Shown: positions 18,506-28,049 of the stretch, in pieces
How the letters are laid out: each line of letters opens with the position of its first letter
Numbering within the stretch: position 1 is the first letter of the stretch
Notes under the pieces: model-generated
Seen by the model: the letters and a program-made list of their open reading frames with translations, nothing else
Database searches by the model: none
Told to the model about the DNA's origin: nothing
NCBI GenBank assembly: GCA_009841165.1
Contig: VXMI01000010.1
Span: forward strand, 1 to 36,370
DNA length: 36,370 nt
Direction of reading: 5' to 3'
From: Gemmatimonadota bacterium
GTDB taxonomy: Bacteria; Gemmatimonadota; Gemmatimonadetes; Longimicrobiales; Gaopeijiaceae
Program-made: the position numbers and the translations under genes

Positions 18506-18531
18506 GACGGATTCACCTGTGCCGATGCCAC
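18502..18531 (-). CDS. Candidate 9-residue leader ORF coupled to the TonB-C gene
   Basis: GTG 18531 opens a 9-codon frame, MASAQVNPS, then TGA. GGAGG (18544-18540) lies exactly 8 bases upstream. The TGA overlaps the GTG of the TonB-C gene as GTGA. The arrangement copies that in front of thiS. Translation of the peptide is inference; the alternative is that the short frame only delivers ribosomes to the next start. Confidence 0.35.
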   Translation of the reverse strand: MASAQVNPS

Positions 18532-18592
18532 CGCCCTCTCCTCCTGTTCATCCGAAGGCTCCGTGCCCTGCAACGGGCCATTCGCGGATCAT

Positions 18593-21202
18593 TCAGGCTT
18601 CGTCGGCCAATGCCCGCAGAGAATAAACTACACTCAATGCCTCGAGGGGCGTCATGCGGTCGGGCTCGAGACGGCGAAGGTGGGCGACAACGGGGTGCAC
18701 CCTGTCGAAGAGGGACAGCTGGTCCATGCCGGCGCGAGCGTCCCCTCCTTCTCCGCTTCCGGCCCGGCCGAGGCCCGCACGCCCCCCTGCCCCGGTTCCC
18801 TCCAGTTCGTCGAGCAGCTGCCTGGCCCTGGCGATCACTTCAGGGGGGATTCCGGCGAGCCGCGCCACGTGGATTCCGTACGACCGGTCCGCGCCCCCCG
18901 CTTCCAGGCGTCGCAGAAACACGATCTCCTCGCCCGCCTCGCGCACCGCGACGTTCAGATTCTTTACCCCGGAAAGCACATCCGACAGCTGGGTGAGTTC
19001 GTGATAGTGCGTGGCGAAGATCGCCTTCGCGCCCACGTGGCGGTCCAGGTGCTCCGTGACGGCCCACGCGATGGACACGCCATCGTAGGTCGAGGTGCCG
19101 CGCCCGATCTCGTCGAGCAGGATCAGACTGCGGCCGGTTGCGCCGTGGATGATCGCAGCGGTCTCGTTCATCTCCACCATGAAGGTCGACTGCCCCGCGA
19201 GCAGGTTGTCCGACGCGCCCACTCGGGTGAAGACGCGGTCGCACAGCCCCAGCCTCGCACGTGTGGCAGGGACGAAGGATCCGATCTGCGCCATGATCTG
19301 GATCAGGCCCGTCTGGCGCAGCACGGTACTCTTCCCGGCCATGTTCGGACCCGTCACGATCGCGATCCGCGCCTCTTCGTCGAGCCGCAGGTCGTTGGGA
19401 ATGAAGTCGCTCCCCGGCATCACGGTCTCGACGACCGGATGACGGCCGGCGGCGATGGCGAGCGTGAAGCCGGTCGTGACCTCGGGCCGCACGTACCCGT
19501 TGCGCTCCGCAACCTCGGCCAGCGCAGCGAGGACATCCAGGGTCGCGACCCGCCGACTGGTCGCCTGGATCCTGGGCACCGCCCTCGCGAGTTCCTCCCG
19601 CACGCGCAGGAAGAGCGTGCGCTCGAGGTGCGCGATCCTGTCTTCGGCGTCGAAGACCTTCTCCTCCCAGTCCTTCAGTTCGGGCGTGAAGTACCGTTCG
19701 GCGTTGGCCAGCGTCTGTTTTCTTATGAAGTGGTCCGGCACCCTGGCGCGGTTCGCGTGCGTCACCTCCAGGTAGTATCCGAACACCTTGTTCTGGCCGA
19801 CCTTCAGCGAGGCTATTCCGGTGCGTTCGCGTTCCCTGGCCTGGAGACCTGCGATGAATCCCTCGGCTCCATCACGGATCTCTCTGAGTCGGTCGAGTTC
19901 GCTGTCGAATCCACGGCGGATCACGCCGCCTTCGCCCAACGTGGCCGGGGCGTCCGCGGAGATCGCCTCCGTAATCGCGGCCTCGACGTCTTCGAGCGGG
20001 TCGAGTCCGTCCAGGAGTTCGCGGAGCATGTCGCCTTCGGCCTCGCCCCCCGCCTCGATCACCCCGGGGAGTTGGCGGATTGACTCGGCCAGCCCCAACA
20101 CCTCCCGGGGCGTCGCCCGCCCCGACCCGATCTTGGTAGCGAGTCGGTCCAGATCACGGATGCCTCCCAGCGCCGACCGGAAGCGGGAACGAGCGTGCGG
20201 CCCGTCGAACAGCTCCGAGACTCCGCCCTGCCTCTTCCAGATGTCCCGCTCGTCGAGCAGCGGTCGCAGCACCCAGCTCCTCAGCAGGCGTGCCCCCATG
20301 GGTGTGGCCGTCAGGTCGAGCACGGACAGGAGCGACGACTCCGTCTGATCGGGACGAAGCGACTCGACCAGCTCCAGGTTGCGGCGAGTCATGGAATCCA
20401 GCGTCATGACCGAGTCGGAGCGCTGGATCCTGGGAGCGCAGAGGTTCTCCGCGGCACCGGGCCTGATCTCTTCGACATGCGCGACGAGTCCCCCCGCGGC
20501 CCTGACGAGCAACTCGTCGCCGGCTTCGAAACCGAACCCGTCCAGGGAATGGACGCCGTAGCCCCGCGTCAACTCCTCGCGTGCCGTCACCAGGTCGAAG
20601 AGCCAGTCGGGGCGCTGGGTCCGAACCGCACGGTCGCGACCTCCCAGGTCGGAATCCGCCGATTCGGCCAGCAGCAGTTCGCTGGGCTCCAGCCGATCGA
20701 GTTCGTCATTCAGGCGCGCCGGCGGAACGCCCAGCACCACGAGTTGACCGGTTGAAACATCCAGCGCGGCGAGTCCGACCTCCTGCTGGCCGGCAACCAG
20801 CGCGACAATGAAGTTGTTGCGGCTTGCATCCAGGAGCGCGTCCGAGACGACCGTCCCGGGCGTGACGGTTTCGACGACCTCCCTGCGGACGATTCCTCTG
20901 GCTTCGGCGGGATCCTCGACCTGGTCACAGATCACGGCCTTCCGGCCGAGCTTCACGAGCCGGTCCACGTACTCCTGCAGCGCCTTCGCCGGGACGCCCG
21001 CCAGAGGAACCCGCTGCGCGGCCCCGTTGTTGCGCGAGGTGAGGGTCAGTCCGAGCAGACGCGAGCCCTCTTCGGCATCTTCGCAGAAGAGTTCGTAGAA
21101 GTCGCCGACGCGAAAGAAGACGAGGTCATCGCGGTGGCGCGATTTCACCTGCCGCCACTGCCGCATGAGCGGTGTGTCGAACCCCTTCGCGGCCTTGCTC
21201 AT
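18593..21202 (-). CDS. mutS: DNA mismatch repair protein MutS
   Basis: The protein has 869 residues, full MutS1 length. The mismatch-reading Phe-x-Glu motif is Phe35-Tyr-Glu37 in [13 protein letters not shown]. The ATPase domain has Walker [10 protein letters not shown] at 618-626 and Walker B with signature [12 protein letters not shown] at about 697-708. Near the C-terminus DQLSLFDR (about 827-834) looks like a beta-clamp-binding motif. ATG 21202 overlaps the copper ATPase stop as ATGA. No mutL is in the window. An 87-base gap with a short leader frame leads to the TonB-C gene. Confidence 0.97.
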   Translation of the reverse strand: MSKAAKGFDTPLMRQWRQVKSRHRDDLVFFRVGDFYELFCEDAEEGSRLLGLTLTSRNNGAAQRVPLAGVPAKALQEYVDRLVKLGRKAVICDQVEDPAEARGIVRREVVETVTPGTVVSDALLDASRNNFIVALVAGQQEVGLAALDVSTGQLVVLGVPPARLNDELDRLEPSELLLAESADSDLGGRDRAVRTQRPDWLFDLVTAREELTRGYGVHSLDGFGFEAGDELLVRAAGGLVAHVEEIRPGAAENLCAPRIQRSDSVMTLDSMTRRNLELVESLRPDQTESSLLSVLDLTATPMGARLLRSWVLRPLLDERDIWKRQGGVSELFDGPHARSRFRSALGGIRDLDRLATKIGSGRATPREVLGLAESIRQLPGVIEAGGEAEGDMLRELLDGLDPLEDVEAAITEAISADAPATLGEGGVIRRGFDSELDRLREIRDGAEGFIAGLQARERERTGIASLKVGQNKVFGYYLEVTHANRARVPDHFIRKQTLANAERYFTPELKDWEEKVFDAEDRIAHLERTLFLRVREELARAVPRIQATSRRVATLDVLAALAEVAERNGYVRPEVTTGFTLAIAAGRHPVVETVMPGSDFIPNDLRLDEEARIAIVTGPNMAGKSTVLRQTGLIQIMAQIGSFVPATRARLGLCDRVFTRVGASDNLLAGQSTFMVEMNETAAIIHGATGRSLILLDEIGRGTSTYDGVSIAWAVTEHLDRHVGAKAIFATHYHELTQLSDVLSGVKNLNVAVREAGEEIVFLRRLEAGGADRSYGIHVARLAGIPPEVIARARQLLDELEGTGAGGRAGLGRAGSGEGGDARAGMDQLSLFDRVHPVVAHLRRLEPDRMTPLEALSVVYSLRALADEA

Positions 21203-23484
21203 GCGGGTTGGAACCGTCGCAACCGGTTGGCGTTCGCCACCACGGTGACCGAACTGAAGGCCATGGCCGCTCCGGCGATCATGGGCGACAGGAGGACGCC
21301 CAGAGCCGGGTAGAGAGCCCCCGCGGCCACCGGGATGCCCACCACGTTGTAGAAGAATGCCCCGACCAGATTCTGCACGATGTTGCGGTGTGCGGCCCGC
21401 GAGACGAGGAGCAGGGTCTCGACACCACGGAGCGAATCTCCGAGGAGCGTCGCATCACCCGTCTGTACGGCGACGTCGGTGCCTCCCCCCATCGCAATCC
21501 CCACGTCCGCCGCCGCCAGCGCCGGCGCATCGTTGATCCCGTCACCCACCATCGCCACCACCTTGCCCCCTTCCCGCAGGGCGGCGACCCGCCGGGCCTT
21601 TTCGGCGGGGGACACCCGGGCGAAGACCGTTTCGATCCCCACCTGGCCGGCGACACGGCTGGCAGCGGCCTCGTCATCCCCGGTCAGCATCACGACCTCG
21701 ACGCCCCTCCGGCGCAGGCGCGCCACCGCAGCGGGGGCGCTCTCGCGAACGGCATCGGACACGCCGAAAACCCCCGCGACGACGCCATTCACCGCGAGGA
21801 CCACCGGGGTCGCGCCCTGTTTGGAGATCCGTCCCAGGTCTTCGCCCACGGAATCGGTCTCCACGCCCGTGGCCAGCAGGAACCCGGGTGATCCGGCGAG
21901 CACGCGCCGGCCATCCACGAAGGCCGACACCCCCTGGCCCGGATGCGCTGCGAAGTTGGCCGCTCCACCAGGGCGGACTCCCATCTTTTCGGCGTACCCG
22001 ACCACCGCCCTCGCGGCGGGGTGCTCCGACGCGGCCTCGATCGTCGCCGCGATCCTCAGGAACTCCGCCTGGCCGAAGCGTGCCGCCGGGGCCGCGAAGA
22101 CCACCTCCGGTCTGCCGAGAGTCAGTGTCCCGGTCTTGTCCAGAACCACCACATCCACCCGGCGTGCTCTCTGCAGCGCCTCGCCGTCACGAATGAGCAC
22201 CCCGTGCGAGGCGGCCTTGCCGATCGCGATCATGACCGAAATGGGCGTCGCCAGCCCCAGCGCACAGGGGCACGCGATCACGAGGACCGAAACCGAGGTG
22301 ACCATGGCGAAGTTCAGCCGGGGATCGGGGCCGAACAGGTACCATGCCCCGAAGGTGGCCAGAGCGACGGCAATCACCGCCGGCACGAAGCGGCCGGCCA
22401 CCAGATCCACCGTCCTCTGAATCCGCGGTTTGCTGCTCTGGGCGCGCCGCACCATGTCGACGATGCGGGCCAGCACGGTGTCCTCGCCGACACGCGTCAC
22501 CTCGACGGTCAACGCACCCGTGCCGTTGATGGTCCCACCTGCGACCCGATCACCCGGAGACTTGACCACGGGAACGCTCTCGCCCGTGAGCATCGATTCG
22601 TCGACTTCACTGATTCCGACCCGGACCCGTCCGTCGAGGGGCACGCGGGTGCCGGGCCGTACCAGCACCCGATCACCCGGTCTCACCTCGGCCAGAGGCA
22701 CGGTCCTGGTTCCTTCCGGTCCGAGCAGCTCGGCTTCCTCCGGCGAAAGGTCGATCAGCGCCCTCAGCGCCCTGGCGGTGCGGCCCTTGGCACGCGATTC
22801 CACCGCCTGGCCAAGTACGACCAGCGTGATCACCACCGCGACCGCCTCATGGAACGGACGTCCGCTGCCGGCGGGGAAAAGACCGGGTGCCAAAAGGACG
22901 GTCGTCGAGTAGAGCCAGGCGGCGCCGGTGCCGAGAGCCACGAGGGTGTCCATGTTGGCCGACCGCCTGCGGGCGGCAGTCCAGCCCCCGACGAAGAACC
23001 GCCGGCCCACGTACAGGAGGATCGGCAGTGTGAGGATGCCCGAAAGCCACCATCCCGCACGCAGAACCTCGGGAGCCAGCCGCGGAAGTCCCGGAATCAT
23101 CTCCCAGTGCCCGATGAGCACGACCGGGACGCCGCAGGCCACGCCGACCCCGAACCGACGCATGAGATCCCGATGTTCCGCTTCGCGCTCCTCGTCCCGG
23201 GCGCGTTCCGCTTCCATCGCTTCTCCGCCCGTCTCCGCAACCACTTCAGCCGCGTAGCCGACCCTCTCCACGGCATCCAGGAGCGAGGCTTCCGCAGCCG
23301 CTCCCCCCTGCACCGTCACACGGGCGGATTCGTCAACGAGGTTGACTTGCGCTTCGGCGACACCCTCCACCCCCGCGAGGGCGCCTTCAACCGTGGAAAC
23401 GCACGACGCGCAGTGCATTCCCCGGATACGAAGCCGGAATTCGCTGCCCGGCACCCCGGTGGCGCGCGCTTCCGCCGGATTCAC
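21199..23484 (-). CDS. Copper-translocating P1B-type ATPase
   Basis: The protein has 761 residues. One N-terminal metal-binding domain has GMHCASC (Cys25, Cys28). The membrane metal site is the CPC of [11 protein letters not shown] (about 405-407), and the last helices contain YNVV and [12 protein letters not shown], the pattern of Cu(I)-transporting P1B-1 pumps. The phosphorylated Asp449 is in DKTGTLT; SEHP, TGDD and GDGINDAP are present. It would export Cu(I) from the cytoplasm. I chose GTG 23484: it overlaps the holA stop as GTGA and has GGAGG 8 bases upstream. ATG 23532 would add 16 residues inside holA with a badly spaced site. No copper-responsive regulator or chaperone gene is beside it. 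Confidence 0.93.
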   Translation of the reverse strand: MNPAEARATGVPGSEFRLRIRGMHCASCVSTVEGALAGVEGVAEAQVNLVDESARVTVQGGAAAEASLLDAVERVGYAAEVVAETGGEAMEAERARDEEREAEHRDLMRRFGVGVACGVPVVLIGHWEMIPGLPRLAPEVLRAGWWLSGILTLPILLYVGRRFFVGGWTAARRRSANMDTLVALGTGAAWLYSTTVLLAPGLFPAGSGRPFHEAVAVVITLVVLGQAVESRAKGRTARALRALIDLSPEEAELLGPEGTRTVPLAEVRPGDRVLVRPGTRVPLDGRVRVGISEVDESMLTGESVPVVKSPGDRVAGGTINGTGALTVEVTRVGEDTVLARIVDMVRRAQSSKPRIQRTVDLVAGRFVPAVIAVALATFGAWYLFGPDPRLNFAMVTSVSVLVIACPCALGLATPISVMIAIGKAASHGVLIRDGEALQRARRVDVVVLDKTGTLTLGRPEVVFAAPAARFGQAEFLRIAATIEAASEHPAARAVVGYAEKMGVRPGGAANFAAHPGQGVSAFVDGRRVLAGSPGFLLATGVETDSVGEDLGRISKQGATPVVLAVNGVVAGVFGVSDAVRESAPAAVARLRRRGVEVVMLTGDDEAAASRVAGQVGIETVFARVSPAEKARRVAALREGGKVVAMVGDGINDAPALAAADVGIAMGGGTDVAVQTGDATLLGDSLRGVETLLLVSRAAHRNIVQNLVGAFFYNVVGIPVAAGALYPALGVLLSPMIAGAAMAFSSVTVVANANRLRRFQPA

Positions 23485-24485
23485 GACATCGCCCTCCGCG
23501 GAACCCGTGTCAGGCGGCAGGATAGAAGCCATTCCTCCACGAGCACTTCGTCCGCTATTGCGCTGGCCTTGAGGAGTTGATCCAACCGGCGGAGTCCGCG
23601 GATCGCCTGCACGAGCTCCGCTCGCGTCCAGCGGCGAGCCTGCCCGGCGATGCGCCGCGCCAGAAAGCGCTGGTACGGAGGCAGGGCGGACTCCAGGGCC
23701 CGGACTCCACCCTCGGCAGCAATGCCGATCCGCAGCAGCTGCGTCGAAAGCCCAATCACCAGTCCAACCGCCGTTTCATTCTGTGCGAGCAGTATCGGGA
23801 GAGTTGCCACCGCCTCCTCGATCCTGCGGTTCCCCACGAGATCGATCCAGGCCCAGCGATCCTGCGCGGGCAGCCTCAGTCCCCCTCTGCGCACGGCTTC
23901 GACATCCACCGGCACATCGCGGCCAACCATCTCGGCCAGTTTCCGCACCTCCTGGGCAAGCACGCCCAGATCCGTCCCCGCGGCTCCCACCAGTGCCTGC
24001 GCAGCTTCGAGCTCGATCGTCACGCCGACCTCGTCGCGCGCCCAGCCGACCAGCCACCCGGGGACTTCATCGACCGGCACAGGCCGGAATTCCACCGATG
24101 TCGCAAGCCGGGCAAGATCCTTGTAGAACCTGGCCCTCGACCGTGCCGGCACTGTGGCCTGCAGGATCAGGACCAACCCGGCGGGGGGGTTCTTCGCGGC
24201 CTTGAGTATCACGTTGCGAGCCCTCGGAGTTCCGGCCAGCGCCTCCGTTTCCCTGAGATGTACCACCCGCCACTGCGCCATCATGGGCGGCGTCTCGATT
24301 ACCGACGCCAACTGCTCGACGGACACCTCGGATCCCTGGAGCCGGTCGAGATTGAAGTCCCGCGTAGACGGATCGGCGTACCGCTGCACCAGGAATTCGG
24401 CAGAGGCCCGCTTCCGGAAGTGGTCATCTCCGTGAAGGAAGAAGGCCCCGCCTTCTCGGGCGGCACGCAGAGCAACTGGGATCAC
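23481..24485 (-). CDS. holA: DNA polymerase III subunit delta
   Basis: The protein has about 334 residues, normal for HolA, the clamp-loader subunit that opens the beta sliding clamp. Family features are the N-terminal [19 protein letters not shown], the segment [35 protein letters not shown], and [20 protein letters not shown] in the first domain. A helical C-terminal collar domain includes [20 protein letters not shown] and [18 protein letters not shown]. HolA sequences diverge fast, so the call rests on overall pattern and length. GTG 24485 or TTG 24506 could be the start; neither has a good ribosome site. The 3' end overlaps the copper ATPase gene as GTGA. Confidence 0.88.
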   Translation of the reverse strand: MIPVALRAAREGGAFFLHGDDHFRKRASAEFLVQRYADPSTRDFNLDRLQGSEVSVEQLASVIETPPMMAQWRVVHLRETEALAGTPRARNVILKAAKNPPAGLVLILQATVPARSRARFYKDLARLATSVEFRPVPVDEVPGWLVGWARDEVGVTIELEAAQALVGAAGTDLGVLAQEVRKLAEMVGRDVPVDVEAVRRGGLRLPAQDRWAWIDLVGNRRIEEAVATLPILLAQNETAVGLVIGLSTQLLRIGIAAEGGVRALESALPPYQRFLARRIAGQARRWTRAELVQAIRGLRRLDQLLKASAIADEVLVEEWLLSCRLTRVPRRAMS

Positions 24486-24532
24486 GTTCGTTTTGCGGCG
24501 GGTCAACGTTGATAGCGGAGACGCCGCAAAGC

Positions 24533-25087
24533 CTAATCGGGATCGACCTCCGCCGCGAGTCCCTGGGTGTTCGGCCCCGTGAACCAGGAGGAACCGTGAA
24601 CCAGCAGCGGAGGCCAGATCACGTCGTCCGTGGATCGGGTCGGCCGGAGTCCGACAGCCGGTCGCGCCGGAACCGGACTCTCGGGGGCCGCAGCCACGAC
24701 CGGTGCCATTTCGAATTCCGGAGTCGCGGCGGCGGAGGTCCCGGCACCGACGAGGGGAAGCCAGGCAAACGACCCGAGAACCACCGCCACGAGCGCCATG
24801 CCCAATGTGGCGATCCCGGACCCCGCCGATCCGAGGGCCATGGACTCTCGCCGTTCCGTCGCCCAGGCGCGGTTTCGGAGCGGGATGAGGCGTACGTTCC
24901 TTCGCCGGGCGGGCGCTTCCTCTGCACGCAGCACGGAGACGCCTGTGCGAATCACCCTGTCGTAGCGCCGACAAGCCTCGCATGAGGCCATGTGAGCGTG
25001 CACGGCGGTTTGCGCGGCGATGCCGAGACCACCATCACGGTAGTCGGAATACGTCTCGAAAAACCGTCGGCAGTTGAGTTCCAGCAT
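24533..25087 (-). CDS. Zinc-finger anti-sigma factor
   Basis: The protein has 184 residues. The N-terminal zinc-binding anti-sigma motif is His32-x3-Cys36-x2-Cys39 in HMASCEAC. A single membrane helix lies at about 92-114 (GIATLGMALVAVVLGSFAWL), followed by a Pro/Ala-rich extracytoplasmic part. This is the layout of membrane-anchored ZAS proteins that hold an ECF sigma factor until an envelope signal arrives. The ECF sigma factor gene is directly upstream, and this protein is probably its partner. The 123-base gap between the two genes contains three GGAACA boxes. Confidence 0.87.
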   Translation of the reverse strand: MLELNCRRFFETYSDYRDGGLGIAAQTAVHAHMASCEACRRYDRVIRTGVSVLRAEEAPARRRNVRLIPLRNRAWATERRESMALGSAGSGIATLGMALVAVVLGSFAWLPLVGAGTSAAATPEFEMAPVVAAAPESPVPARPAVGLRPTRSTDDVIWPPLLVHGSSWFTGPNTQGLAAEVDPD

Positions 25088-25168
25088 GGGGCGGGACGCG
25101 CCAGCGCGCGAGTAGCGGGTTGCAGGTGCCCTCCGGCGTACACGTTGTATACCGCCGCGAATGCCTGA

Positions 25169-25203
25169 TGTTCCCTTTTGTTCCCCCGTGCTGGCCTTGT
25201 TCC
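25169..25203 (-). repeat. Three GGAACA boxes between sigma and anti-sigma genes
   Basis: On the minus strand GGAACA occurs at 25203-25198, 25184-25179 and 25174-25169, that is 19 and 10 bases apart. GGAAC is the usual -35 core of promoters read by RpoE-like ECF sigma factors, and these boxes lie just before the anti-sigma gene. They may be an overlapping set of ECF -35 elements or a regulator binding array. I could not fix a matching -10. Confidence 0.4.
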
Positions 25204-25210
25204 GACCGCG

Positions 25211-25849
25211 CTACTTGATCATCGGAGCAATGATGCGCGCGAACCTGTTCCTGGCCCGGTTCAAGCGGCTCTTTACCGTCCCCAGCGTGCAATCGGTAAT
25301 CTCGGCGATCTCCTCGTAGGTCTTCCCGTGCAGCTCCCGCAGGACGAAGACCACCCTGTGATGTTCCGACAGGAGGGATACGGCCTCGTCGACCTTCTGG
25401 CGAAGGAACCGCTTGCGGTAGAGGTCGTCCGGGCGTGTCTTCGGGTCTTCCCACTCCAGCGGGCGGAAGTCCGCTTCCCAGTTTTTCATCAGGGACTGAA
25501 AGAGCACCAGGGGGTTGCGTGACCGGTTGCGCAGTTCGTTCTTCGCCAGGTTCCCGGCGATGGTATAGATCCAGGTGGAGAACTTCCGGGTCTGGTCGAA
25601 CCTGTGAATGTGGCGATACACGCGAACGAAGGTCTCCTGGATCAGGTCCTCGGCCCGCTCACGATCGCCTATCGTACGATACACGAAGTTCTGGAGGCGC
25701 TTGTCGTATCGGTACACCAACTCGTTGAAGGCACGCTGTTCCCCGTCGAGGAAACGCTGCACGACCTGATTGTCTTCCAGTTCGGCGAGCCTCGTCCTGC
25801 CCTGGCTGGTGGTTCTCCGGTCGGCGAGAATCGGGCTTGTGTGTCCCAT
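25211..25849 (-). CDS. ECF sigma factor (RpoE-like)
   Basis: The protein has 212 residues. Region 2 is clear (FNELVYRYDKRLQNFVYRTI, RAEDLIQETFVRVYRHI, FSTWIYTIAGNLAKNELR) and region 4 ends with the helix-turn-helix HGKTYEEIAEITDCTLGTVK followed by SRLNRARNRF. There is no extra C-terminal domain. It would direct RNA polymerase to envelope- or stress-related promoters and is probably controlled by the zinc-finger anti-sigma factor encoded next. ATG 25849 has a GGTGGA site close by; GTG 25903 would add 18 residues without a good site. A hairpin-rich leader lies upstream. Confidence 0.93.
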   Translation of the reverse strand: MGHTSPILADRRTTSQGRTRLAELEDNQVVQRFLDGEQRAFNELVYRYDKRLQNFVYRTIGDRERAEDLIQETFVRVYRHIHRFDQTRKFSTWIYTIAGNLAKNELRNRSRNPLVLFQSLMKNWEADFRPLEWEDPKTRPDDLYRKRFLRQKVDEAVSLLSEHHRVVFVLRELHGKTYEEIAEITDCTLGTVKSRLNRARNRFARIIAPMIK

Positions 25850-25944
25850 GATTCCACCATCCTCTCGGTGATGATCCGGATATGTTGTCCGGACGCGAAT
25901 CACATCGACGTCTTACTTCACCGATCCCCCCGCGCATGAAGCGT

Positions 25945-26016
25945 GCCAGCGCCCAGGCCGCTAAAACGCTGGCTTTTGCCGAGCACCTGTCCTCGGGAGG
26001 TGACACCGGCCTCCCG
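25945..26016 (-). other. Three clustered hairpins in the leader of the sigma factor gene
   Basis: In minus-strand order: CGGGAGG/CCTCCCG with a 9-base loop (26016-25994), CCGAG/CTCGG with an 8-base loop (25996-25979), and GCCAGCG/CGCTGGC with a 15-base loop (25973-25945). The first two share three bases, so they could be alternative folds. On the plus strand the GCCAGCG hairpin is followed by TTTT (25974-25977) like a terminator, but no plus-strand gene precedes it. I do not recognise a known riboswitch class. It may be a structured leader of the sigma operon. Confidence 0.35.
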
Positions 26017-26095
26017 CTTGTAAGACACCACGCCCCGGGGACCGCGACCAGCGCGGCTGGCGATTGCCGTCCGGAAAACGACCCCGCCGGGATAC

Positions 26096-26680
26096 TCAGG
26101 GGTGCTCGAGAGCGTCTCCGCCAGTGGACCGAAACAGGAACCGCGAGGCGAAGAGAATGGTCACGATCGACTTCGCATCGGTCATCTCACCGGTCCGGAT
26201 CAGGTCGAGCGCGCGCGAAAGGGGCATTCGCTCCACCTCCAGAAACTCGTCCGGATCGGTTCTCCCCGTGCCGGGCGTCAGACCGAATGCCGCGTAGAGA
26301 TGGATCTGCTCGGTCGTGAACCCGGGCGTGGTATGGATGGTGGTGAGTTCGACCAGACGCGCTGCGCGGTAGCCGGTCTCCTCCTCCAGTTCACGACGGG
26401 CGCAATCGTCCGGCTCTTCGCGCGGTTCGATGATCCCGGCGGGAACCTCGCAGATGACGCCTCCCGCCGCGTAGCGATACTGTCGCAGCAACAGGACGTC
26501 CGGTTCAGCTCCGCGGTCCGTCGCGAACACCGGCAGAACGGCCGCCGCGCCCCGGTGGCGCACCAGCTCCAGCTCGCCCAGGGACCCGTCGGGGAACCTG
26601 ACGCTGTCGACGCTCAAGTGAACGACCCTGCCATCGTGCACGACCCTGGTCGAGAGGCGGGCGCTGCGATCTTCGGCCAT
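26096..26680 (-). CDS. Nudix hydrolase, ADP-ribose pyrophosphatase type
   Basis: The protein has 194 residues. The Nudix box is complete: it begins at GIIEPREEPDDCARRELEEE and continues TGY. The surroundings, VHLSVDSVRFPDGS before and LLRQYRYAAGGVICEVPAG just upstream of the box, match the ADP-ribose pyrophosphatase (NudF-like) subgroup, as does TPGFTTEQIHLYAAFGL afterwards. It probably hydrolyses ADP-ribose or a similar nucleotide diphosphate sugar; the exact substrate is not readable. ATG 26680 is 10 bases after the end of the M16 homologue, so it is likely co-transcribed with the peptidase pair. Confidence 0.88.
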   Translation of the reverse strand: MAEDRSARLSTRVVHDGRVVHLSVDSVRFPDGSLGELELVRHRGAAAVLPVFATDRGAEPDVLLLRQYRYAAGGVICEVPAGIIEPREEPDDCARRELEEETGYRAARLVELTTIHTTPGFTTEQIHLYAAFGLTPGTGRTDPDEFLEVERMPLSRALDLIRTGEMTDAKSIVTILFASRFLFRSTGGDALEHP

Positions 26681-26690
26681 GCGGAAGCCC

Positions 26691-28049
26691 TCAGTCTTGG
26701 AGGTCGTGAATCGTCACCGGACCGATCTTCAGATCCTCGAGCCCGGGGGCGACGGCGTCGGCGTCGCCAACCACGACGGTACACAGTTCACGCGGCCGGA
26801 TGTGACGCCGGGCGGCTGCCATGGCCTGCTCCCGCGTGACCTCCCTGATTCTGTCCCGGTAGTCACGATAGTAGTCCACCGGAAGGCCGAAGACGATCAA
26901 TCCCGCGATCCGGGAGGCAACCTGCCCCGTGGACTCCATCCGCAACGGAAACACGCCCGCCAGGTAGCTCGTCGCGGTCTGGACCTCGTCCGCCGTTGGA
27001 CCCGACTCCGAGAGCGCTTCGACCTCCCTGAAGATCTCCCGCACCGCCGCTGCAGTCACCGAGTTCTCGACTGCGGTCGAAACCACGAAGGGACCGCGGT
27101 TCCGGCGGGCCGCAAACGTGGAGCGGACCCCGTAGGTGAAGCCGTGATGCTCACGAAGGTTGAGGTTGAGGCGCGACGAGAAGGAGCCTCCGAGCACGAG
27201 GTTCACCACTGTCAGAGGGAGGTAGTCCTCGATGAAACGCGAAACGCCGACATGCCCGACCCGAATCTCGGACTGCACGGAACCGGGCCGATGCACCACA
27301 TGGATCGAGCGTCCGGGCTCACGCCCGGCAACGACCGCCTCGGGCGGGTTGGCCGACTGTTCGCCCCAGTCCCCGAATTCCCGGTCGGCAAGTTGCCGCA
27401 CTTCTTCACTCTCCACATCTCCGACCACGACCACTGCAGCCCGTGCGGGCCCGTAGCGAGCCGCGGCGTACTGACGGGCGTGGTCGGCCTCAAGGGCTCC
27501 TAGAGAAGCCTCCGTGCCACCCAGGGGGCGCGCGTAGGTATCTCCGTCACCATAAATGCTGCGCGCGTGGCAATCGGCGGCAAGCGAAGCGGGGTCCATG
27601 CGGCGGTGTGCCGCCGTCGCCAGACGCTGAGCCTTGTAGCGGTCGAACTCCGCCTGGTCGAACGCCGGCGACCGCACCATTTCGGCGAGCAGCGGCAGGG
27701 CATCGACCAGGTTGTCCGCAAGACATGAAACGGCGACAGTGGTGGAATCCCATCCGGTCGCGGCACCAAAACTCGCTCCGATGTCCTCGAGCCGGCATGC
27801 GAGTTCGACGCTCGACAGGCGCGTGGTCCCTCCTTCGAGGGCATCTCCGGCGAGCACCGCCAGACCTTCGCGACCGGCCGGGGCCGCGGTTTCCCCCGCG
27901 CGCAACACAACCATGGCGGTGACGAGGCCGAGGGGCTGTTTCTGCACGACCCGCACACGCATTCCGTTCCCAAGTCGCTCGTCGGCCACGGGAGGGAACT
28001 CGTAGGGGCGAATCGGTCCCGGGGGAGGAGGTTTGCCGCGGTCGGTCAC
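26691..28049 (-). CDS. M16 peptidase homologue without the zinc motif
   Basis: The protein has 452 residues and two M16 (pitrilysin/MPP-like) half domains. Where an active enzyme has HxxEH, this one reads GLAVLAGDALEGGT, so no zinc ligands remain. The C-terminal half keeps NLVLGGSFSSRLNLNLREHH and GFTYGVRSTFAARR, the glycine loop and the Arg/Tyr region that in M16B proteins binds substrate. With the upstream active homologue it would form the alpha part of an alpha/beta heterodimer, as in mitochondrial processing peptidase. GTG 28049 overlaps the active subunit's stop as GTGA, which suits equal expression. It has no signal peptide and is probably cytoplasmic. Confidence 0.9.
   Translation of the reverse strand: MTDRGKPPPPGPIRPYEFPPVADERLGNGMRVRVVQKQPLGLVTAMVVLRAGETAAPAGREGLAVLAGDALEGGTTRLSSVELACRLEDIGASFGAATGWDSTTVAVSCLADNLVDALPLLAEMVRSPAFDQAEFDRYKAQRLATAAHRRMDPASLAADCHARSIYGDGDTYARPLGGTEASLGALEADHARQYAAARYGPARAAVVVVGDVESEEVRQLADREFGDWGEQSANPPEAVVAGREPGRSIHVVHRPGSVQSEIRVGHVGVSRFIEDYLPLTVVNLVLGGSFSSRLNLNLREHHGFTYGVRSTFAARRNRGPFVVSTAVENSVTAAAVREIFREVEALSESGPTADEVQTATSYLAGVFPLRMESTGQVASRIAGLIVFGLPVDYYRDYRDRIREVTREQAMAAARRHIRPRELCTVVVGDADAVAPGLEDLKIGPVTIHDLQD

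Noticed and set aside
25945-25977. Intrinsic terminator on the plus strand (stem followed by TTTT)
   Set aside because: No plus-strand gene ends here; both flanking genes are on the minus strand. I kept it as part of a hairpin cluster.
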